A DNA stretch of 64,000 nucleotides, taken from Siphonodentalium dalli. Taxonomy: Eukaryota; Mollusca; Scaphopoda; Gadilida; Siphonodentaliidae. The notes beneath the pieces are model-generated. The model worked only from the letters and a program-made list of their open reading frames with translations, was not told where the DNA came from and searched no databases. The position numbers were made by a program, and so were the translations under genes. Position 1 is the stretch's first letter. The number at the start of each line of letters is the position of its first letter. The stretch lies in the NCBI GenBank assembly GCA_032622095.1, contig CP136064.1, forward strand, positions 170,136,310-170,200,309, read 5' to 3'. Shown here piece after piece: positions 34,170 to 46,423 of this stretch.

Positions 34170-34335
34170 CTACACAGTGCATATTTCAAAATCTTCACCT
34201 GGTTCCTCCTCTTCACTGACCGCTCGGATTATGTTTGTCAGTCCAATTACTCTGTGGCCATTTCGCCTTAGTCGCCCCCACCAGCCACTTCATCGGGATA
34301 ACATCCACCAAATTGTCGCCTATGAACGTAGAACA
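34170..34335 (-). pseudogene. Broken exon of a DUF4806-like gene
   Basis: After the acceptor-like CTTTGCAG, one frame reads STFIGDNLVDVIPMKWLVG ... KAKWPQ. It shifts near NWTD into IIRAVSEEEEPGEDFEICTV, then meets a TAG. The pattern 'xxVxVIPxxWL...WP...IxxAVxxxExPGxxF' is what I associate with the N-terminal part of transposon-related invertebrate proteins annotated with DUF4806. One frameshift and one stop mark it as dead. The family name is from memory of pattern, so moderate confidence only. Confidence 0.45.
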
Positions 34336-34339
34336 CTGC

Positions 34340-36565
34340 AAAGTGTGGCCTAAAAGCAATATGTTGAGACTGTCAGAGTTTTCAAATTATTCAGCAGGTC
34401 ATTACAGATTTTCACATTAAATGGAATTGTAATTGCACACATTCAAAAGGTTTCCACAACAGTTTCTCTGAGCGGAGGTAACCAAATTACAGACCTACAG
34501 CAAACTGCATACAAATGTGTATGTAGAGGTGGAACTTATGAGTATTTACTAAAAATAATCAAGTTTCAAGATATTGTCACAAATGTCATGACAATAAAAT
34601 ATGCAGGAGATGGTATATTTCAAAATACTACTGAGACAAATGTCCCTGGATTGATACCAGCGGCTGGGACTTCAAAAATGGCCATCCCAGCCCACATGGC
34701 AGTTTATACACTCCGCACCAGTGCCAATCAAGATGTTACCAGGTAGATAATGGAATATGTACCATTTGAAACAATGACACCAAACATATATCAATGTAAT
34801 AGTAGAATATGAAAACTTCAAGCGGAAAATGGAAGCTAAACAAATCACTGAGACAAAAATAAAATGTTTGAACACTCCTCTGAATGTCATCATAGCAGTG
34901 AACATCTATACCCAATTTTATTGAGATCCGAGCACTGTTGATCAAGATGTGATCTTAACAGACATCGGACGGACAAAAAAGGATAAACAAAGATGAATAA
35001 CTCTAAAACGGAAAACCAGAACAAAATGATAGAACACTCCATTAAATATCCTCATGCATTTATAGTTTAACCTCGGAACTAATTGCTACACAAAGTTGCT
35101 CAGTGACCCATCACAAACAAACAACATACTAAAAATCAAAAAGAATCAAGAATGGCGAAATAAATGAATTTTGTTAAATGCATTTCTCAAAATTTTGTAG
35201 AATGTGATGAAATAGCATATGTGGGGTCATACAACTCAATAAATAGAGGATCTCACATGAGTTTCTATTTTATACGGAATTTATCAACCGAGTTCACTAA
35301 ATTCGATTTGAGCCGAGGTTTACCGAGGCTCAAATAGAATTTAGAGGACGAGGTTGATAAATTACGTATAAAATAGGACGAGTGTGAGATACCTTTTATC
35401 ACATGATCAAATAAACCCGAAGCAACGTGAAATATTCATCGAAAACAACAATCATAAACTACAGCGATCGCAAGTTATTTGAAGAACGCCGTAACGTCAT
35501 CGCACGCGCTGATATTAAACGTGTCTATTACCGATAATTATGAAACTGCTTTTATGGCCAAATTATGTGATAAATATATATCCATATCCCCTGTATTTCT
35601 CATAATCACTTTAGTATACATGGTTAAACAGACTGAAGAATTTACAACATCATGGTGTATAAAATCAAATTGTTGAGTCAGTTTCTTGAAAAATGTGTGA
35701 AATCCAGAAACTGTTGATTGGCATAAACAATGTAATCCTATTTTTTCCAACACTAAGTGCTTTAGGAAGAAAGTTCAAATGATTTACATATTAAAATAAT
35801 AATTGTATTCATTGTTGTTTACTATTTGTTCCAAAACAAATTTATGTTTTTGGCACATTGTATTTAACCTAGTATACATAAAGAGTTTATGAGAAATACA
35901 GGGCATATAGATATCAATTGTTTTAGTTGTATGTCCTCAAATATGGTATTTCATCACACCATTAATGTGTCACATAGGAAGACACATTTTGTTTAAAAAT
36001 ATTTTTGTCTTCTCGATCATAGATGCATATAGTAATATTTGTGTGTGCACAATATAGTGAGGAAACTAATAAACAGCGAGATATCACTTTATTTTTCTCA
36101 TCTTTTTTTTAAATACTACACATAAAATATGGATCTGACCTAATTCTAATAAATTGAGGCTCCGAAATTAGACAAAATCCCAATTTTGGAGGCACATAAC
36201 TCCAAAAAATACTCGACGTAACTGAAAAATGTTTTCTGTTGTGTAATCAGGATTGTGTACTCAACAAAAGGATATTAAATGGAAGGACTGATTAAATAGA
36301 GTTTTTTATAAACATTTTTGAAATGCCATAAATTGAGTTTTTTTACAAATTTATTTCACTTAATTTACGAATTTCGTCTTTATTTATCAACTTTGATTTT
36401 TAGTGTGTTTATAATAGGTTAGTTGTCTTATTCCTGCTAATAAACAGTGTATTGCAAATAGTTTTGAGTTTAGGCACTTTTTTCTCATAAATACACGGGA
36501 CTAGTAGTGAACAGCCATACCAAATTGCATTGAGATCCGATCACTATTGCTATGACATGAACAAA
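34340..36565. other. No gene seen; palindrome at 35250-35400
   Basis: AT-rich. Apart from the palindrome listed separately I see only short open frames with no motif. Confidence 0.45.
35250..35400. mobile_element. 150-bp palindromic MITE-like element
   Basis: 'atctcacatgag...ctattttatacg.aatttatcaacc' is answered by 'ggttgataaattacgtataaaatag...gtgtgagat'. The arms are about 40 bp with few mismatches, and there is an inner stem around 'gagccgaggtttaccgaggctc'. No coding capacity. Confidence 0.75.
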
Positions 36566-36568
36566 CAT

Positions 36569-36653
36569 CGGATGGACGGACTGACATGTGCAAAACAGTA
36601 TACCCCCTTTTTTTAAAGGGGTATACTGTTTTGCACCTGTCCGTCATCCGTCC
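36569..36653. repeat. Near-perfect palindrome, arms ~40 bp
   Basis: 'cggatggacgg...tgcaaaacagtatacccc' meets 'ggggtatactgttttgca...ccgtc.atccg' around a T/A-rich centre at about 36612. It probably joins two inverted copies of one transposon end. Confidence 0.8.
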
Positions 36654-36654
36654 G

Positions 36655-36980
36655 AATATACACTAAATAATTAAAGCTAAACCATAAGTTACATGTTATT
36701 ATGATATTTGGGTGGAAAGAAAGACATCCTGGTGGATGTGGTACTCACGATTGAGTCACACTTTGAGGGCTACTAATTTTGGTTAGTTCTGTGGGCAGAC
36801 ACAAGTGAATTTCCCATTTAACTGAACCTAGTAAGCATTCCAACTGTAGAGGCAGAATTGTAAAAATGGAAATACACCATTATACACCATTATTGACATT
36901 AAACCTACAATATGCCCATCCAGATGTTGGTAATGGACCAAGCTTTCTGGAATGTTTCTAGTGAGTTGGAGAAGTCCGTA
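36655..36980. other. No gene seen
   Basis: Unassigned sequence between the palindrome and the LINE remnant. Confidence 0.4.
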
Positions 36981-36989
36981 GATTTACAA

Positions 36990-38700
36990 AGACTGTTGAT
37001 GGACTAAAAGTTCCTCTGAATAGTTTTATTATGACCTTCAAACGGAGCGAATATCCATCGACCTTGAAGGTTGGTATATGAAGATGGACTTAAGAACAAT
37101 TGTTCCAAACCCATTGCGATGTTTTAAATGTCAGGGGTATGGGCCATGGCCAGGAACATTGTAAAAGTAAAGAAACCATATGTGCAAGATGTCATATTTC
37201 TGGTCATGATCATAAGGTTTGTACTAATCTTTAAAAATGTTCAAACTGTCAAGGTTCACATGCTGCAATGGATCGCTCATGTCCAATTTGAGACTGTGAA
37301 TTCAAGATTCAACGATGTAAAGCGGAGAAGCATCTGTCACAAATGTCATATACTCGGCAATCTTGTCTACAAAAAAAGTGTGATGTCAGCACTCATGACA
37401 CAGAGTCAAACCAAACCCGTCAGTATATAACTAGCAACACAAGTTGAGACTTATATTATTCTTGCTTCAGAACCTGAAGCGCAGGTTATGGATACAGCTT
37501 CTGTCGTTGAGACATTTCCTCCGAAACAATCTGCATGTTTATCCTATTGTTCCAAAATAGAAATCGCCTGTTGCTTCGAAACAAATATCGCCAAAGTCAC
37601 TCAAACGCTTTCGACTCTCGGAGAGAGGTTCATCTTTGAGCTTTCAAACTTTGACCACAATGATATGATTGATGAGAAACGGTTAATTCTCAAAGACAAG
37701 GAGCAGTATTTGTGGATCGGGGCTGTCGGTTGGGTGAAGGCTGACATTCTGTCTCACCCACCGACCATCAGCTTGACGCATTCATCAAATATTATAAATA
37801 CCTTATCACTGCAAAATCTGATTTTAATAGCTACTTTACATATTTCGATGTGGCTGCTTGGCAATTTCGTGTTATTTATTTGCTATTTATTATCTATTCT
37901 GAAATCTTACGAAGAGAAAGGTTCTGTTGTTGGTGGTGATATGGCCTAACGGCTAAAACGACGTTAAACAATCAATCATGTAGCTGCAGTGAAGAAAGCC
38001 TTTGACTCGGTTCCACACGTTTGCTGGCGAAGGTGGAAGCATATGGAATATTAGGGACAGTGGTTAGATGGATCCGTATATTTCTTGAAACCCGGAAACG
38101 GTGAGTAATTTTGCGAGATTTCTGGTCAAACTGGAAGGAGGTTGAGGGCTGAGTTCAACAATGCATTGGTCCAATCATGTTCCTCATTTCCATAAACGAT
38201 CTCCCAGATAAAGTTGAATCTATATGTAAGATATTCACTGACGACATTAAAGTATTACCAGAATGGCAATCATTTTCCATCAGATATAAACACAGTCTGC
38301 GAATGGTCAACAGAATTGTTATTTCCATTCAACTCGAATAAAATACACGTCATCTATTTTGGTCACAATAAGATATCACATGACAGATGACCCGTCTTTG
38401 CCAACACTACTGAAATCTGACGAAGAGAAAGACCTAGGTGTATGCATTGATATAAAATTAAACTTTGACTAAGATGTAAACGAGGCAGTAAAGAAAGCAA
38501 ATCTGACTCTCGGTATCATGTATAGATCATTGACATGTATAGAGAACATTGTTGTCCCCTTCATAATGGCATTATTGCGACCGGTTTTGGAATACGGGAG
38601 CCTGTTACAATCAGACAAATCCATAAAACATTCAAAATCCATAGAATGTATACAGCGATGAGCAATTAAGCTAGTACCAACGGTCCGAACCTACCATATA
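36990..38700 (+). pseudogene. Jockey-like non-LTR retrotransposon remnant (zinc-knuckle ORF1 and RT)
   Basis: ORF1 part: VPLNSFIMTFKRSEYPSTLK, then PNPLRCFKCQGYG with two or three CCHC knuckles (ICARCHISGHDHKVC, CSNCQGSHAA...CP). One extra base near 37143 breaks the first knuckle. A 154-codon frame (37488-37949) follows and ends in 'ggctaaaacgacgttaaacaatcaatca', the sort of 3' tail I know from mollusc LINEs. A second fragment from about 37980 carries VKKAFDSVPH (palm motif A), a decayed FTDDIK (catalytic box) and KANLTLGIMYRS. Many stops; no intact protein. The tail in the middle suggests two partial copies side by side. Confidence 0.75.
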
Positions 38701-38704
38701 GAGA

Positions 38705-39290
38705 ATAAGGCTGATTAACCTCAGTCTTATGTCGCTGAAATATAGGAGATTCAGGGGGGGGGATCTTAGTGAAACATAAGATTCTCCTGAGTTCCCACGA
38801 TCTTGAACCTGGCACGTCTATGTTCCAGGGAGTATACGATTCGAGAACGAGGGGCCACACTCACAAATTATACACCCCAATAGATGCAACAAAGACATCC
38901 GTTTGCACTTTGCTGAAAGAGTGGTCCATCATTGGAACAATTTATTACAGTTCATGGTAGATTCGGAAGACCTGAAAACCTTCAAAGATCGGAACTTTGG
39001 AACACTAGGTATCAATTCGATGAGTAACAATCCAATACCGTACACACATAAAATGTGAACAGACAGCTTGCAACCCGTGAAAACTTCAAATTAGATTTCC
39101 TATTCCGTAACTTTGGGCTAAAAGTCATCGCGACTTGTTGCGGACATAATATCTATGTTATGTTATATAGGTGAAGAATAAATTCTGCTGTAATCCATCC
39201 GTTGTCTCAACGCTCTCCGGTGGAACCTGTTGGTGCGCAGTCGATCAACGATTCATTCATCTTTTTACGCTTGAATACCACTAGTGGCGG
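38705..39290. other. No clear gene
   Basis: It may still hold the decayed 3' end of the RT (short matches to a LINE C terminus such as HFAERVVHHWN in one frame near 38908-38940). I see nothing else. Confidence 0.35.
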
Positions 39291-39294
39291 GATG

Positions 39295-39596
39295 TATAGG
39301 TTACAAGTAACTAATTATATAGAGTTACGCTTCTTGAATTTGTGTAGGGAAACTCGAGTCAACATAAAAAAAAATCTGGCTGCTGATTGGTTGATTATCA
39401 TTGAGGGAAATATCCCTAAGCGGGAACAGAAAATCATAGCCTACGTAAATATGGCGATAATGTATGTTTAGATGTCCAGGAAGAGTCTGGTGGGGTCCCG
39501 AAGTTATGGAAGGGTTCTGTGTATTTTTATGCTGCTGATTTTTGTGCAGTAAATGGGGTAGTTGTGGAAATGCAAGATTATCGTTTGTAACCTACA
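39295..39596. mobile_element. MITE family F, copy 1 (internally deleted)
   Basis: It starts TATAGGTTACAAG and ends TTTGTAACCTACA, an inverted repeat. About 290 bp of its interior is nearly identical to 40457-40746. The 150 bp next to the right end of copy 2 are missing here. Confidence 0.8.
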
Positions 39597-39599
39597 GGC

Positions 39600-40450
39600 A
39601 GAAAATTCACATTTTTCAAATATCGTTCAGGGCAGCGAATTTAGAAGCACTAATAAACAATGTCTGCCTTGTTTTATTGAGCTGTTGTATTTTTACGCCC
39701 TACCGATCCATTTTCAGATTACGCGAGACAATTATTTAACCCTCTGTCGCCGGAACTTCAACTTTTTCCGGAGGCGTAATTTTCTGAAAATCATCAATTT
39801 TGTGCATATGGGTGGACCTTTAATGTTCAAAATAGCAAGATGGAAGTTACTCTAATAGGAATTCGACTCAAACTCCTAAAAAGTACTGAAATTTAAAGGG
39901 ACATCCGCCTATCATTGAACCGAATCATCGTCGGGTGGTGAAATTTTGAGGGGGGGGGGGTGTGTTTCAAATCCAATTAAACATTGTACTGTTCAAAATG
40001 AGATAAATTCCTTACGGCGTATGGTAGATATACGTAACTAGTTTTCAAAACTTATATATATGCCTTTCTGTCGTGTGCGTTATCCACGCGAGTAGGATTT
40101 TACAAATTAAATGATGATGAAAAACCGTTAATTTTGGGTGTGGTCACATTTGTGTCATACAATTCCGATTATAGTGAGTGGATGGACATGCGACACTGTG
40201 CAGTATATATGTCTATGACACGAGACATTAGTATATTTTCTACTAAACTTTGCTCCCAGAGTTATCAGGATGCGATTATCGGTGTTATTTCTTACCCCAA
40301 AAAATTGCTTCATTTTAAAACGGGGTATGTGGGTTAAAGGATCGATGAGAGATAATAGGATGTCCAATGACTCCTATATTTCTATTGTATTACAGTAAAG
40401 CTTTTTTTGTAAAATTGGTGCGGTTTACACGATCAAAGTTCGATTTTATT
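39600..40450. other. No gene seen
   Basis: Unassigned sequence between the two MITE F copies, with one G-run at about 39950-39960. Confidence 0.45.
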
Positions 40451-40456
40451 TACAAT

Positions 40457-40914
40457 TATAGGTTACAAGCAACTAATTATATAGAGTTACGCTTCTTGTA
40501 TTTGTGTAGGGTCGAAGTCAGCATAAAAAAAAATTCTGGCTGCTAATTGGTTGATTATCATTGAGGGAAATATCCCTAAGCGGGAACAGAAAATCATAGC
40601 CTACGTAAATATGGCGATGATGTATGTTTAGATGTCCAGGAAGAGTCTGGTGGGGTCCCGAAGTTATGGAAGGGGTCTGGGTATTTTTATGCTGCTGATT
40701 TTTGTGCAATAAATGGGGTAGTTGTGGAAATGCAAGATTATCGTTTGAAAAAAATACCGAAAAGAGCGCGTTTGTTGTCACAGACTGATGCAGCGGATGA
40801 CGTTCTAAGGGAAAATTGACCACTTGCAGTTCAAATGGGCTTAACCCATGGCCGGCGGGACTTCTAGTTAACAATGTCGCCTATGGAAAATAATTAGGTG
40901 TTTGTAACCTATAG
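40457..40914. mobile_element. MITE family F, copy 2
   Basis: TATAGGTTACAAG at 40457 is answered by TTTGTAACCTATA ending at 40913. It is longer than copy 1 by a 150-bp right-hand block. It abuts the pogo-like transposase remnant, whose frame is cut at this border. Confidence 0.8.
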
Positions 40915-41607
40915 TTGCCGGTTCCACTTCCACCACGCGGAATAGCTGTCGCCCCTCTCTCCCCATTCCTGGCTGAGGCAACGGCTCTCTTGTTTAAGAG
41001 CGTGACATTTTTTGGAGGCCGGTGAACATTTGTCAATCCACTTTCATCGACGTTGTATATTTGATTCGGTTCGAACTGGTGTTAATTGATCATCTTCAGC
41101 AGGTTGTCGAATAATCTACCAACACGCACTCTAATCACACCATAAATCCAGTGAAATCGGCTCGATTTTCTGATAGTCAGTTTGAGGTGTCAGAAATACG
41201 TATACAAAATCGCGTCCTGCTATTGTCGCGTTCTTGTTGAAGCAATTTGGAATTTCATTCATATCGACGAATTGATACACATTTCTTTGAATATCTCGAA
41301 TTTCCAAACCGTAGAATGACTCATCCATGTCAACTACATGTATGTACTTATTTAGATCCGACTCATGTTTCTCGCTCGATATGGGCTGCCCCCCCCCCCC
41401 CCCATGACTGCCTAGGCTGATTGCATGTCATCCGCAAGGTTTTCAATTTATTCTTAACAAGCTGGTGCAGCGCATCACGTGGAAGATTATACGCAAAAGA
41501 AGCTTTCCTGAAGGATAATTGGCTTGAGCGCACCTCATGGATAGCCAAGCGCATAATATACCCGATACCGTCTTCATCTCAGATTTGCGCTTGTAGACGC
41601 GCATCAT
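40915..41607 (-). pseudogene. pogo-like (Tc1/mariner superfamily) transposase, 3' truncated
   Basis: The minus strand starts at 41607 with MMRVYKRKSE. After a shift comes a helix-turn-helix of psq type (VRSSQLSFRKASFAYNLPRD). Next is a CENP-B-like segment (FYGLEIRDIQRNVYQFVDM, IPNCFNKNATIAGRDF). After another shift comes FEPNQIYNVDESGLTNVHRP, whose NVDESG holds the first Asp of the DDE/D triad. It ends at the MITE F border at 40914, so the rest of the catalytic domain is lost. Two frameshifts and a C-run of 15 (41389-41403) inside the ORF also disrupt it. Confidence 0.8.
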
Positions 41608-41669
41608 GGCCTGAAAATGTAGGGGGCAAGGACTCGTTATTGCAAACGTCAACAATAACGAACTGAATA

Positions 41670-42815
41670 TGTATATACCTATGTCTTACGACATCAATGC
41701 TTAATTAAATTAGGCCCCCAATAAATGTTGAAGACCAACATATATACAAAGGCATAATTCACGGATTTACATATGTCTGAGTTGTTTTGACTTTATATGA
41801 TTTATTACAAGACTTCGTTTAGCTCCCACCTTCCTTTATCAGTGCTTGCGACCAGGATAGAAGTCAGGCGGTATAAAACAAACAATTCACTTCAGTTTAC
41901 AATTTGCTTTAAAAATCCCAATATTTTAAGGAGACCTAATTCAAATAAAGTGCATATTCTGCTTTTCAATACTAGAAAGCAAAATTCGACAATACCGAAA
42001 TGTTGGCCTAATAACAATTGTGAAAGACTTAACAAAATAATATATTTGAAGACAAAATAATTAACTGATTTGACAGACAATTTAAATGAAATAGTGACTG
42101 ACCAACTGCGTGACATTCGATGAGCCCTCCGCGATGGCGGGGATTTTATGTTATCAGATATATATATATATAGCTATATATATATATATATATATATATA
42201 GAATAGATAATGATTTTTGTGTTGCAAAGAATTGCAATGTTCCTGACCATGATGATGTCAGATTCCATTTCAGCAAATCGAACACACACATACCGGTAGT
42301 AGTTCTCATTATAGCGAGTTGCAAAGATGTAAGAAATCGCGCCAGCGACCTGAGCCCGCGCGTGCCTACATAATTTAAAAAAATATATATATATACAAAT
42401 TTAAATCCGCCTGACTTCAACGGAGTCTGCTGGGCCCAAGCCTATGCAGATAAAGGCTGAGGGGGTGGTAATCAAAGTCAAAACAACTGAGTAATGTGTA
42501 ATTAACAATGGGACTGAGTATGTATACGCCGTAGAGTAGGCCTAAGCCGTACGGTAGTTAATTAACACATTGATTAACGGTGTATACGCGGCCAATGTAA
42601 AAGGTTCGTTTGTGTTCGTTGTTTGTAGCTTTGTATTCCAATAATGCTAACAACTCAAAAAATAAGTCATCCAAGTTGGAATTAACACCATGCACATAGA
42701 CACAAAATGGACCCCCACGCACACACAAACCCATGCAAACCGCTTTTTTGGACCCGGGTTCGTTTATGTTAGTCTGTGTTCGTTGTTTAGTAGGACCCGG
42801 TGCTGCTTGATTTGA
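41670..42815. other. No gene; TA microsatellites
   Basis: (TA)n runs occupy about 42158-42200 and a shorter one lies at 42384-42396. The open frames here are low-complexity or lack motifs. Confidence 0.55.
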
Positions 42816-42825
42816 ACATTCACAC

Positions 42826-44041
42826 CACAGGGGCCTGTAACGCGCTCCGCTGTCCGCCCCCCCCCCCTTTATATACACGCGCCTGCCTCACGTTAATGGT
42901 AGTATTATAGACAAGGGGAACTGTAGAAATTCACCTTTTTACCATCGCTTGGCAATCGGACAAATTTAGTCCATTCACCCCAGTAATGCTAACGATTTAG
43001 CCACGGATGTATCGGCGAAGAATTCATCTTTCAATCAATACCACAAACTCCCATCAGAACCATTCATATACATAGCATTTGATAAATTTTTAACCACCGA
43101 ATATTGTCTCCGGAGAACGTAAATTTCCAGTTTGATCCGTCTCAGTAGCAATGGCGGATATGTTTCTCTAAATTCACCACCCATACAGCTTACTATCATT
43201 AAAAATCGGTCAAACGATCAACTAAACATCTGGAGCTCAGTGATTTCTTGTCGGCTAATAATTTATTTACTCATACAACACATCGTCAGTAAACAATTTT
43301 TATAGAGTCGAAATCTGTCGATAATTCTAATTTTGTTTTCATTATTTTTTTACGATCCACCCAGCTCATTTTAATATTCATTATGACCTGACCTCGATTC
43401 TAATACTGAGCGGTGATTGGCTGTTTCTACTATGGCAGTCATGGAAAGTTCAGGTCATAATGAATATTAAAATGAGGAGCTGCGTGAATAGTAAACAATT
43501 TTTTTTTTAAAGTTGGAATTATCGACAGATTTCTCCTCTATAGAAATTGTTTACTGACGATGTGTTGATTTGTATGAGTAAATAAATTATTAGCCGACAA
43601 GAAATCACTGAGCTCCAGATGTTTAGTTGATCGTTTGACCTATTTTTAATGACAGTAAGCTGTATGGGTTTTGAATTTAGATAAAAATATCCGCCATTGC
43701 TACTTAGACGGATCAAACTGGAAATTTACGCTCTCCGGAGACAATATTCGGTGGTTAAAAATTTATCAAATGCTATGTATATGAATGGTTCTGATGGGAG
43801 TTTGTGGTATTGATTGAAAGATGAATTCTTCGCCGATACATCCGTGGCTATATCGTTAGCATTACTGGGGTGAATGGGCTAAATTTGTCCGATTGCCGAG
43901 CGATGGTAAAAATGTGAATTTCTACAGTTCTCCTTGTCTCTATAATACTACCATTAACGTGAAGCAGGTGCGTATATAGAAGCGGCGTATATGGGCAGCG
44001 CAAAAGGGGGCGGACAGCGGAGCGCGTTATAGGCCCCTGTG
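42826..44041. mobile_element. 1216-bp fold-back element with 8-bp target duplication (hAT-like)
   Basis: The outer arms CACAGGGGCCTGTAACGCGC... and ...GCGCGTTATAGGCCCCTGTG pair over about 550 bp each with small differences, meeting around 43375-43476. ATTCACAC stands directly outside both ends (42818-42825 and 44042-44049). An 8-bp duplication and a CAGGGG-type end are usual for hAT elements. No transposase is encoded. Left-arm and right-arm open frames are mirror images and not genes. Confidence 0.88.
43375..43476. repeat. Inner palindrome at the centre of the fold-back element
   Basis: CTCATTTTAATATTCATTATGACCTGA pairs exactly with its complement ending at 43476, leaving a ~48-bp loop. It may be a small MITE in the centre of the larger palindrome or simply the centre itself. 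Confidence 0.8.
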
Positions 44042-44046
44042 ATTCA

Positions 44047-44539
44047 CACGGTGGGGAATCACGTGGTTTCTAGGTTGGTGAGTACCACGCTTTCAAAATT
44101 TGCAAACCCGCGAAAGCATAATATACGAGGAACTCGCACAAAACTTAGCAGTTTGACTGTTGCGGTGGGCATACGCTTGTTTATTTTGGAAACAAGTTGA
44201 TACCTTATTTGTTCGGAAATACTTGGTAGTTTTATATAACATTCTGACCAAAGTCGGTTGCCAGTCGGAGGTGCGTGGAATACACCAGTCCATACATCTT
44301 GGAGAATCCTTCGACTGAAAACTTTGGTCAGAATGTTAGAGCAAACAAATATGAATTTGGACATAAACGAGGTATCAGCTTGTTTGTAAAATAGTATACG
44401 TGTGTAGCATCTGCTCGTAGCTGTCAAAAATAATATGTCATATCCCAGTTTTTTACCTTTTCCCTCGCGTTTTAGATCGACTCGGCCATTTTGAATGTGC
44501 GATACTCATCAACTCGAAACCACGTGATTCCCCACCGTG
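44047..44539. mobile_element. 493-bp inverted-repeat element beside the fold-back element
   Basis: CACGGTGGGGAATCACGTGGTTTC at 44047 and its exact complement ending at 44539, with further weak pairing inside ('ggtgagta'/'tactcatc', 'ttctgaccaaagt'/'actttggtcagaa'). Its first three bases overlap the target duplication of the fold-back element. No clear target duplication of its own. Confidence 0.8.
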
Positions 44540-44634
44540 CTTCAGCAATATACTGATTATGAAAGTGTTAAAGGAGAAGTACCCTAGTACATCCAATGTA
44601 TTTCAGATGATCGTCAGAGGGTCAATGGCAAAAC

Positions 44635-44720
44635 ATCACTTTTTTTTAAACAGTCCTAGGTGCGCACATGATTGTCTCTTTTTTTTTAAACAGCCATATG
44701 TGCGCACATGATTGTCCATT
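44635..44720 (+). repeat. Short tandem doubling (~45 bp)
   Basis: 'ttttttaaacag.c.ta.gtgcgcacatgattgtc' occurs twice in a row. No known role. Confidence 0.8.
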
Positions 44721-44937
44721 TAAAATTCTTCCTCCCAGTGAATTTTCAAATCACTGCATTTTATGATAATTCAAACTACATTTTATGCTGACTCAATCTA
44801 CATGAAACAATGTGATACTATGGAAAGCCGAAGGGGACATGATAGTTGCTAATTGCTATTTTTTTTTTAATATTGACTATTGGAATTTGTGTGCATATCA
44901 ATTTCAATTGTATATCAAAAAGTGATAAAAAATTTAC

Positions 44938-45260
44938 CTCTTTTTCACAACGACAGTTGCATCCGCGACATTTTCTCCCTCGTTTTCACTACTGGATATA
45001 TAATTATGCCTAGTTCTGCAGACAAAATCGAACCTTTCTTCTTGGGCTGGTTCTGGCAGCTCATCTTGGTGGTTCCACATTTGCAGCCTCTGCTGCAAAA
45101 TGTCCCCGCGTCCAAACATGGACACGGTGCCCGCAACGACCGAGACGTGGCCGACTTCCTCCACGCACATACATTTGCGCACGAACAGGTAACCGCCCCA
45201 GGATCGCTTCCAAACACATTCTGTTTTGAAATGGAAGTTCAAACTTTCCGCCATCTTCAT
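44938..45260 (-). CDS. Unrecognised first coding exon
   Basis: The minus frame opens with two in-frame ATGs (45260 and 45254); the second, in AAGATGGCGG, has the better context. It stays open for 107 codons to a good donor, AAGAG|GTAAAT, at 44937. The protein begins MAESLNFHFKTECVWKRSW. It contains four Cys, a GRGDILQQRLQMW stretch, and an acidic end (SSENEGENVADA) before VVVKK. No domain is recognised. The absence of stops, a Kozak-like start and a donor in place argue for a real exon or a recent transposon gene. The next exon is not visible in 44.54-44.93 kb and may lie beyond the palindromic elements. Confidence 0.45.
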
Positions 45261-45269
45261 ATTAATGCA

Positions 45270-46420
45270 TGTCAGTCAGCGTTATTTTTAGATCGATGGT
45301 GCACTCAGGTTTTTCTGATCCTTGACCTTCGACCAATGCTTGCGATATCTAAACACCTATTTACGATCGAAGGCCTGGGTTTGTTGGTGCGCGCGCCACC
45401 ATGGCAATCCACTTAACTTTGGCCAGAATAACCTCATATAGAAATAACAGGGCTACGCCTTTAAATAAACGAAACTTTGAAAGGGTTAATTTTGTGATTG
45501 GCCCTGTGTGAATTTGATTCGATAAGTCCGACATTATTTTTCATTTCTATTTAACTATATGTTTTCATTATTAATAGCCCAGTGTTCATAAACTCGATAA
45601 AGTTCGCAAGAATTCGGATGTATATATCATGAGTCAATTAACTTACTCAGGCACACAGTGAGTTGACTATATAATGTTTGAGAATTGAGGAGGCCAATAC
45701 AATATTGCCATTATTGGTAATAAACTATAAATTAAATGTGTATGTTTCGCGTAAACCTACTATTTTGATCGAAATTGTGCGTTTTATAACAATAAAAACT
45801 TGATTGGGTTTATTTCTGGTATCCATTAATATAATAAATGAAGGAGTTACGCTTTTTCTCGCGTCGATGATTCTCATATATATTTTTTGAACACCAGACG
45901 TAAACAAACTTAGTTGTCATGTGACGTCATCATTCGTGTGTCGATATCATTATTGCACATGATTATTGAACTATATATATTGCTTTCAACCGCATTACCA
46001 TCTATTTGTATATATTGACGTGTATTCATAACTACACTCTGTTATACCGGACATGTCCGGCGATTTGAGATTACAATTTCTGATTCTGATTGGACGAACA
46101 CCGCCCAGTCGATAGCCACGTCCGTCGACCCAACACAGCAGCTCATTCGTGCTGATACTTTCAATACAAACGTGAATCGTGTGGTCCTGTGGGTTTTGTC
46201 TCAAATAGAAATACCCCCAAGGCCAATGTAATAAGTATAATAGGAAAATGAGATCGGACACAACAAATTTGAAGACCAATATGTATAAAAAAAATATATA
46301 ATAAATTAAGCCTTATAATTTAAGGTTAAATTGTACACTTGGAACCATTAAATTTAATATAGTAATATTTATTTTTTTGTTAATAATTTAATAGTATAAT
46401 AATAATTAAGCCTAATATTC
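45270..46420. other. No gene seen
   Basis: AT-rich; short open frames lack motifs. Confidence 0.45.
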
Positions 46421-46423
46421 AAT

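Noticed and set aside
44059-44427. 122-codon minus-strand open frame
   Set aside because: Lies wholly within the 493-bp inverted-repeat element; no motif.
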